Shown piece after piece: positions 59,351-64,000 of a DNA stretch of 64,000 nucleotides (positions within the stretch are counted from its first letter, which is position 1; each line of letters begins with the position of its first letter). A program made the position numbers and the translations under genes. The stretch lies in contig JALECJ010000255.1 in the NCBI GenBank assembly GCA_023515745.1, positions 10,001-74,000 of the forward strand, given 5' to 3'. Origin of the DNA: Amoeboaphelidium protococcarum (taxonomy: Eukaryota > Aphelidiomycota > Aphelidea). The notes below the pieces were generated by a model. That model made no database searches. It worked only from the letters and a program-made list of their open reading frames with translations, and was not told where the DNA came from.

Positions 59351-59424
59351 AGGTTTCGTAGCTCACGCCGGAAGAGCGCAAGCTTAACACGCTTGAGGTA
59401 CCGAGATCGACACTCGGCGAAATC
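59351..59424 (+). tRNA. tRNA-Val (anticodon AAC)
   Basis: A complete cloverleaf without intron. Acceptor GGTTTCG pairs with CGAAATC and discriminator A (59424). D stem GCTC/GAGC, anticodon stem CAAGC/GCTTG with loop TTAACAC giving anticodon AAC, variable loop AGGTA, T stem CCGAG/CTCGG. GGTTTCG...GGCGAAATCA agrees with fungal tRNA-Val(AAC). The T loop is ATCGACA, with A54 instead of T54, a feature best known from eukaryotic initiator tRNA and unusual for valine. A TTTTT terminator follows at 59429-59433. Confidence 0.93.
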
Positions 59425-59646
59425 ATGTCATTTTTGGCAGTCCTTATCAATATCTTTTTGAACACGATAGTTAAGTCCCAGCTATACACTTGTTAATGAC
59501 CCTTATGCACGCCTCATCATAATTTTGTCTTATATTTTCACGAAATTTTATATCAGAATGCATTGAGCAACATAGGTAGGCGTTCAATGCCAAATTCTCT
59601 TTCTGATTTCTCAAAGCAAACGTTATTTTCATAGCATACTGTAAAA

Positions 59647-61341
59647 ATGGACTTGACATCAATTTTAGATTAATTTCTGGATAGAAGATAATAAAATGAT
59701 ACCGTATAAGAGACAGAGTCTGACAGCGATACTCAAACTTAAAGAGTATACAACTTCATGGCGATACCTGCTCAAGTTGAAAGATTAATGTTTTATGGGT
59801 ATATGATATGCGTCAACTCATTCCTCGGCGTATTCACCATTTTGCCTCTTAGAACGCTGTATGCCATTGTTAATCTATTACAATGCAAGCGAAATGCTAG
59901 CAATAAAAATCACCTTGCGTATCTGATACAATCCTCCCTTCTAATATCATCTGTTTTCTGTCTAATGCAAGTTGATTCTAGTAAAATGTATCATTCGATT
60001 CGCGGTCAGTCTACGCTGAAATTGTACGTGATCTATAATGTGCTGGAGATTTGCGATAAATTGTGTTCATCCTTTGGCCAGGATGTCTTGCATGCAGCAT
60101 ATAGATATGGCGAGGGTGATGGATGGGTGTTATTACATGCTTCAGGTAAATGGATACTCGCATTCCTGTATCTGATTATGCACTCTATGGTTCTATTCTA
60201 CTAGGTGATGACTCTTAACGTGGCCATTAATAGTCATAATAATGCGCTGCTTACTCTTCTTGTTAGTAATCAATTTGTTGAAATCAAAGGCTCAGTGTTT
60301 AAAAAATTCTCTGCAGAAAATCTATTTCAACTTAGTATGGCGGATATTATTGAGCGATTTAATCTATCCATATTCCTGGTTCTGATATTTGTTAGAAATG
60401 CTCTTGAATTCAGTTAGATTTCGTATGATCAATGGTGGGGATGGCTCATGCAGAATCCATTTAGTTCCACTGCCGTTCTTGAGTAGAAACATGTGTTATT
60501 GTACTCTTGCCTCTCCATTTATGCCAGCGAGATTGCAATTGACTGGATTAAGCATGCGTTTATTACAAAGTTTAATTTACTCAAGCCTGATGTTTATGCC
60601 AGGTATGTGGAGATTTTGAGTAGAGACTTATTGACAAATTAGCGCGGATCTGTTCTTGATGTTGGTCAATCTGTCGCTCAGAGAATTGGATTTTCTAATT
60701 TACCGCTGGCTTGCTTATTTCTACGTTTAATGATTATCCAGCTGAATGGTATTGATAGGTTGGATACTTTATAAGGTGCTGTACGTTTGCTGATAATGAT
60801 GGGTGCGATTTTGATCATTCTAATCTTTATCAAGTACCGTGTGAGTGTATCGTTAATGGCAATGTCGCAGAGATATACATCATTTACCACTTTTTAATCT
60901 AATATTACATCTACGCCATCTACGGGAACTCGAAAGATTGTTCAATTTAAAGAAGTGGACTCGACTACTCTACTATCTCCTGCCGTTAAAGCATAATTAG
61001 TCAGATTCTAATCCATGCCGAGTTCCCCAATGTCGGATAAGCGAAGCATTAATAGCGATAGTGGTGTACACTAATAAAGAGAAGAATATCAAGATTCGCC
61101 AAAGTAACTAGATTAGAATGAATAGACTACCGTTGAAGGAGGTGACAGAGATAGTGTCCTAGAAGTGAAAGCGATGGATAGAGATGATTCTAGTGTAATG
61201 ATGCATTCACCTTCTCAACTATCCCTCCTGAGAGAAGCGCGCATACTGGACAGTCAAGATGATATCCGCATCGAACCGGAAACTCCTCTTAATCTCGAGA
61301 ATATCGGTCGATTCACCATGTTTAAAAGTAGAATACCTTGA
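59647..61341 (+). CDS. EMP65: TAPT1-family membrane protein
   Basis: A 564-residue intronless protein with about six to eight membrane segments. The family pattern is evident: RVYNFMAIPAQVERLMFYGY, FTILPLRTLYAIVNL, STLKLYVIYNVLEICDKLC, then MTLNVAINSHNNALLTLLVS with NQFVEIKGSVFKKF, and YASEIAIDWIKHAFITKFN. These are the blocks of TAPT1/Emp65, an ER protein (in yeast with Slp1 it guards soluble folding intermediates; in animals it is linked to ciliogenesis). The start at 59647 adds an acidic, Gln-rich leader (MDLTSILDQFLDRRQQNDTV). A Ser-rich tail of about 130 residues ends at TGA. Many TAA/TAG codons throughout. Confidence 0.92.
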
Positions 61342-61802
61342 ATATATAATGTTGTTATAAGCACGTTTTATGACTAGATTGAACTTTAATCAGTTATGTC
61401 AATGCAGCTATTCAATACTGCGACATTTGTCGCACATCGCATGAAACAAAGAGCGACATTTGTCGCACATGTCTTAGTGAATAAGTTTGCCTTATCCAGC
61501 ATGGGGAATTTGTATTAGAATAGTTCAATTGCTGGTCGAGTATATTTTAATCCACCACTCATTGGACAGCGAGCCTGCTGAATGATGAGTTTTACAATCG
61601 TTTTGCAACACTGCGACAATTGTCGCTGCTCTGCAAACACCAAGTGCGACATTTGTCGCTGTTCAATAGCTTTAGTTCCCAAGTTGAACCAAGACAGTAG
61701 ACAATGAAACGAATGGTTTTAGTAACCGTATTCAAAGTTTAATCACTTAAGAGCACTTTTTATGACACAAATCTTATGTAAGATGTATTTCTACAGAGAA
61801 AT
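61342..61802. repeat. convergent intergenic region with a 264-base palindrome-rich element
   Basis: Lies between the 3' ends of TAPT1 and the PLC-like gene. Four 14-base palindromes with arms GCGACA/TGTCGC sit at 61420-61433, 61453-61466, 61613-61626 and 61646-61659; three have centre TT and one AT. Each pair is spaced exactly 33 bases. The outer edges, GCTATTCAATACTGCGAC at 61407 and GTTCAATAGC at 61661-61670, are inverted copies, so 61407-61670 looks like a small inverted-repeat element or MITE. No target-site duplication was found. A terminator function for both genes is also possible. Confidence 0.6.
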
Positions 61803-63200
61803 TCAACTCCATGGCAAAAATTAGTCTAAAGCTAGCCTTTAGACATTACATTCTTGGAGCAGAACGCGATCTTTAGAGTCAATTGTAGGTTCACTGGTGT
61901 TGAATAATATTGATGGACCAAGTGATAAAGAGGTGTCTAGAGCACGCCAACTTTTTATGCCATCTTTTATAGAATGCCCGTTCACAGTGCAGGACTAATG
62001 ATCAAACTGAGTGATTTTAAACTCCTGCCATAGATCATTACAATTGAATATAAATTCTCTAGCCTGCTAACCATACCGCCTAGATTTTAACCACCCATTT
62101 CGGTCATACAGCTCAAACATAACTCGATACCCAGCATCGATCAATTGCCTCATGGATGGGAACGTTGCATTGTATGACGCCCGCCAATCTCGAGGAGTGA
62201 AAATAGTCCCCTCTGGATATACAGATATAACAGTCTACTGGAATAGTAAAAACTAACTCTATGGTACACGCGAATCCAAATAGACAATCACAAACTCATC
62301 TGGATACTGTTAAAGAAACGTGTACACTTCCAGAAGAGCATCGCGCATACTCAATCTATACAGAGTCGACTGACAACCAAGATTAGACTTGTTCCACTCC
62401 TACCACCGGTATTTCGATGCAGTATTACACAGCGATTCAACATTCTATTTAACTTCATAAACATCTTCCAACGATATGCGCTCCTAGATATCCTCGAAAG
62501 TATTCTACGAGATGAGCTGGAATAAATTATCAGCGCGTCCCAACGCATCTCCTTTGCCCGACCTGTCATCTTAAAACGACAATTATTACTATAAGCATTC
62601 AAACACGGAATCAACCAGCAATTTCAGCTGTGCAATCTCGACATACAATACAAAATTAAGAGGAGCAATCGGCCAATGACAAACACTGATATCACTGGAA
62701 TTCCCAAAACGATTATAGTGGATATCAAGCTCCAAGTGCCGAACACCATGCACCAACTAATCAGTAACAGAGAGCCGCTAATTGGCAATTACTACTCGAT
62801 CATTCCCACGTCCAGCTCCTAATAATGAAGTGGTGGCAATGGAAAACAATCCGCTCAGTCTCAAAATACGCGACGCGTCCAATTCTTCTACGCCTATACC
62901 ATACGCGTTACTGATCCAAGAGTTATGAGTGCCTATCAGCGGTACTCTATCAATGCTTTCATCATAATCAATGTACGCTCTATTCTACTAAATGAAATTC
63001 ATGGAAGTATCGTTGGTGTACTTGAGGCAGACATCCTGACAGAAATCACCATTACATTTCACTGCTGATTGGTGACACATATTGACGTCCATCCAGCAAC
63101 TAGGCACATTGCCGCACCTATCTGCACCAGATACAACTAAAACTTATATTTAAACCACCGCTAATAATAATAAGACTGTATATTGTATTTGATAAATCAT
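61803..63200 (-). CDS. secreted PI-PLC X-domain-like phosphodiesterase
   Basis: A 465-residue protein with a signal peptide (YTVLLLLAVVQIQVLVVSGA, with TAA codons inside it) and a short Cys-rich segment (RCGNVPSCWMDVNMCHQ). The PLC-like TIM-barrel fold is shown by VPLIGTHNSWISNAYG, with the first catalytic-type histidine; VTDQLVHGVRHLELDIHY, the ELD segment; VCHWPIAPL, the second histidine position; then PDEFVIVYLDSR and AGYRVMFELYDR. Such proteins lack the calcium-binding and C2 parts of classical PLCs and cleave phospholipid or inositol-phosphate bonds, often outside the cell. Substrate is not assigned. TAA/TAG codons are dense between residues 190 and 250. Confidence 0.85.
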
Positions 63201-63603
63201 TCAATTAGAATGTGACTCTTTTGCAATAGAGCGAGCGAATAGTAGAAGGAGGCAGAGTGAGTGACTCGATTTCAATAAAGTGTTAATCAATCATAAGTTT
63301 CAATCGGGAGTCCTAATCACTGCCTAATAAATATCAAAGTATGGCATATTAATGCATCTGCAGCACAGTTTAGAATCATTTATCATCATATTAATCCTCT
63401 TACTTTCTGATATATAAATATCTCTTAGTAGAATTGAATGTATGGCGTGAAACGTACATTCAAAGTGGCTGTATCAGGCGCCTTTCATTCATAAAACCCT
63501 CTTCACGCGCTTTGATCGTTTGTTCATTCATTCCCTTTTACTCCTCCCATTGTACCAATCACACCTTCTAGTCTAGACAATAATAATAATATTGATTGCA
63601 AGA
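63201..63603. promoter_or_regulatory. divergent promoter region PLC-like / Rab21
   Basis: 403 AT-rich bases between divergent start codons, with TATATAAATA at about 63411-63420, which could be a TATA box for Rab21. Nothing else stands out. Confidence 0.45.
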
Positions 63604-64000
63604 ATGAGTTTGAGATAACAATAATTAAATAATAGTAATAGCGGTTCAAGTGCGAGTACATTTAAAGTGGTGATGCTAGGTGAGGGAAGTGTTGGCAAGA
63701 CGTCGCTCATGAACAGGCATGTAAATGACTCGTTCAATGTCTCGCATATACCCACCATCAGGGCGTCGAGTGCCACAAAGAAGCTCACTGTGCCGGATAT
63801 GGCTCGCAGATTGCAGCGACACGTCCAACTGAACATTAGCGACACTGCTGGCTAGGAATAGTATCACGCTCTCTCCCCTATATATTACCGCAATGCTCAT
63901 GGTGCGGTGATCGTATTTGATTTGACCAATGCGGATACTATGCACAAAGTTGGTTAGTGGGTGGAAGAGGTGCGATAGAATGCTCTTAATGAAATTTAGA
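63604..64000 (+). CDS. Rab21-type small GTPase (partial, 3' end beyond window)
   Basis: The first 132 codons of a Rab. After a Gln/Ser-rich leader come FKVVMLGEGSVGKTSLMNRH (P-loop), HIPTIRASSATKKL (switch I, compare the Rab21 pattern HITTLQASFLTKKL), NISDTAGQEQYHAL (switch II) and IYYRNAHGAVIVFDLT. Rab21 works in early endosomes and integrin or receptor traffic. The catalytic glutamine of DTAGQE is TAG at 63853-63855; seven of ten glutamines in this fragment are TAA/TAG. An insertion, VPDMARRLQRHV, lengthens the loop between switch I and DTAG by about eight residues relative to ordinary Rabs. The C-terminal prenylation motif is outside the window. Confidence 0.95.

Noticed and set aside
59471-59662. 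Minus-strand 63-residue frame
   Set aside because: Overlaps the promoter and start of TAPT1 and has no recognisable content.
10271-64000. Pseudogenes or sequencing errors as the cause of the many in-frame TAA/TAG
   Set aside because: Catalytic motifs, lengths and splice sites are intact in all genes, TGA never interrupts, frames never shift, and the interruptions fall on conserved glutamines.
10271-64000. Ciliate origin (same genetic code)
   Set aside because: The rDNA spacer and 5.8S blocks look fungal and the gene set includes fungal types such as AFI1, BRE4-like and a fused BTA1. Not excluded with certainty without a tree.
1-64000. CRISPR arrays, bacterial operons, prophage or viral genes
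   Set aside because: No direct-repeat/spacer arrays, no ribosome binding sites or phage genes; all genes are eukaryotic with introns.

Overview
The window is nuclear DNA from a eukaryote, most probably an early-diverging (zoosporic, chytrid-grade) fungus. Three things point there: a fungal-type 5.8S/ITS/28S junction at the left edge; fungal-type proteins (AFI1/SPA-DENN, a BRE4-like FUSC protein, a fused betaine-lipid synthase, a Crt10-like WD40 protein); and small GT-AG introns. The lineage cannot be fixed from the sequence alone.

The key to reading it is the genetic code. Nearly every gene is broken by in-frame TAA and TAG when read with the standard code, but becomes one continuous, full-length, recognisable protein when TAA and TAG are glutamine and TGA is the only stop. 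TAG falls on invariant glutamines: the Rab DTAGQE motif, two sites in 14-3-3 and two in sideroflexin. All CDS coordinates here use that code. About 30 genes were rebuilt; none needs an in-frame TGA, and exon lengths add to whole codons in every finished model.

Layout. 1-2533: minus-strand rDNA (5' end of 28S, 5.8S, complete 18S), then spacer and a 727-base assembly gap. 3890-10270: gene-poor, with degenerate tandem repeats, a diverged inverted repeat and the remains of a Suv4-20-like SET gene. 10271-64000: dense housekeeping genes, often in divergent or convergent pairs 50-300 bases apart. In order: uL13, PP5, PKD-tyrosinase, a hypothetical gene, MSS4/DSS4, BTA1, sideroflexin, AFI1, lipase, SEC5, NDUFA5-like, a 7TM orphan, endonuclease III, a DD3-3/NADPH-oxidase fusion, a choline-transporter-like protein, a 6TM TKL kinase, NDUFA6, PUS3, NC2alpha, TANGO2, a coiled-coil protein, CBP80, G6PDH, 14-3-3, TRAPPC2L, a BRE4-like protein, a WD40 protein, tRNA-Val(AAC), TAPT1, a secreted PLC-like protein and Rab21 (running off the end).

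The gene set implies complex I-bearing mitochondria, a polarised secretory system (SEC5, AFI1, TRAPPC2L, MSS4, Rab21), DGTS betaine lipids and regulated superoxide production. Thirteen introns of 44-106 bases were placed; 12 end in TGTAG and nine in GTGTAG. The main novel candidates are the UAR=Gln code in a fungus-like nuclear genome, the DD3-3/NOX fusion, the extended 3' splice site, and two unusual short-motif arrays (paired 14-base palindromes at 61.4-61.7 kb; GTGAAAC repeats at 23.25-23.35 kb).
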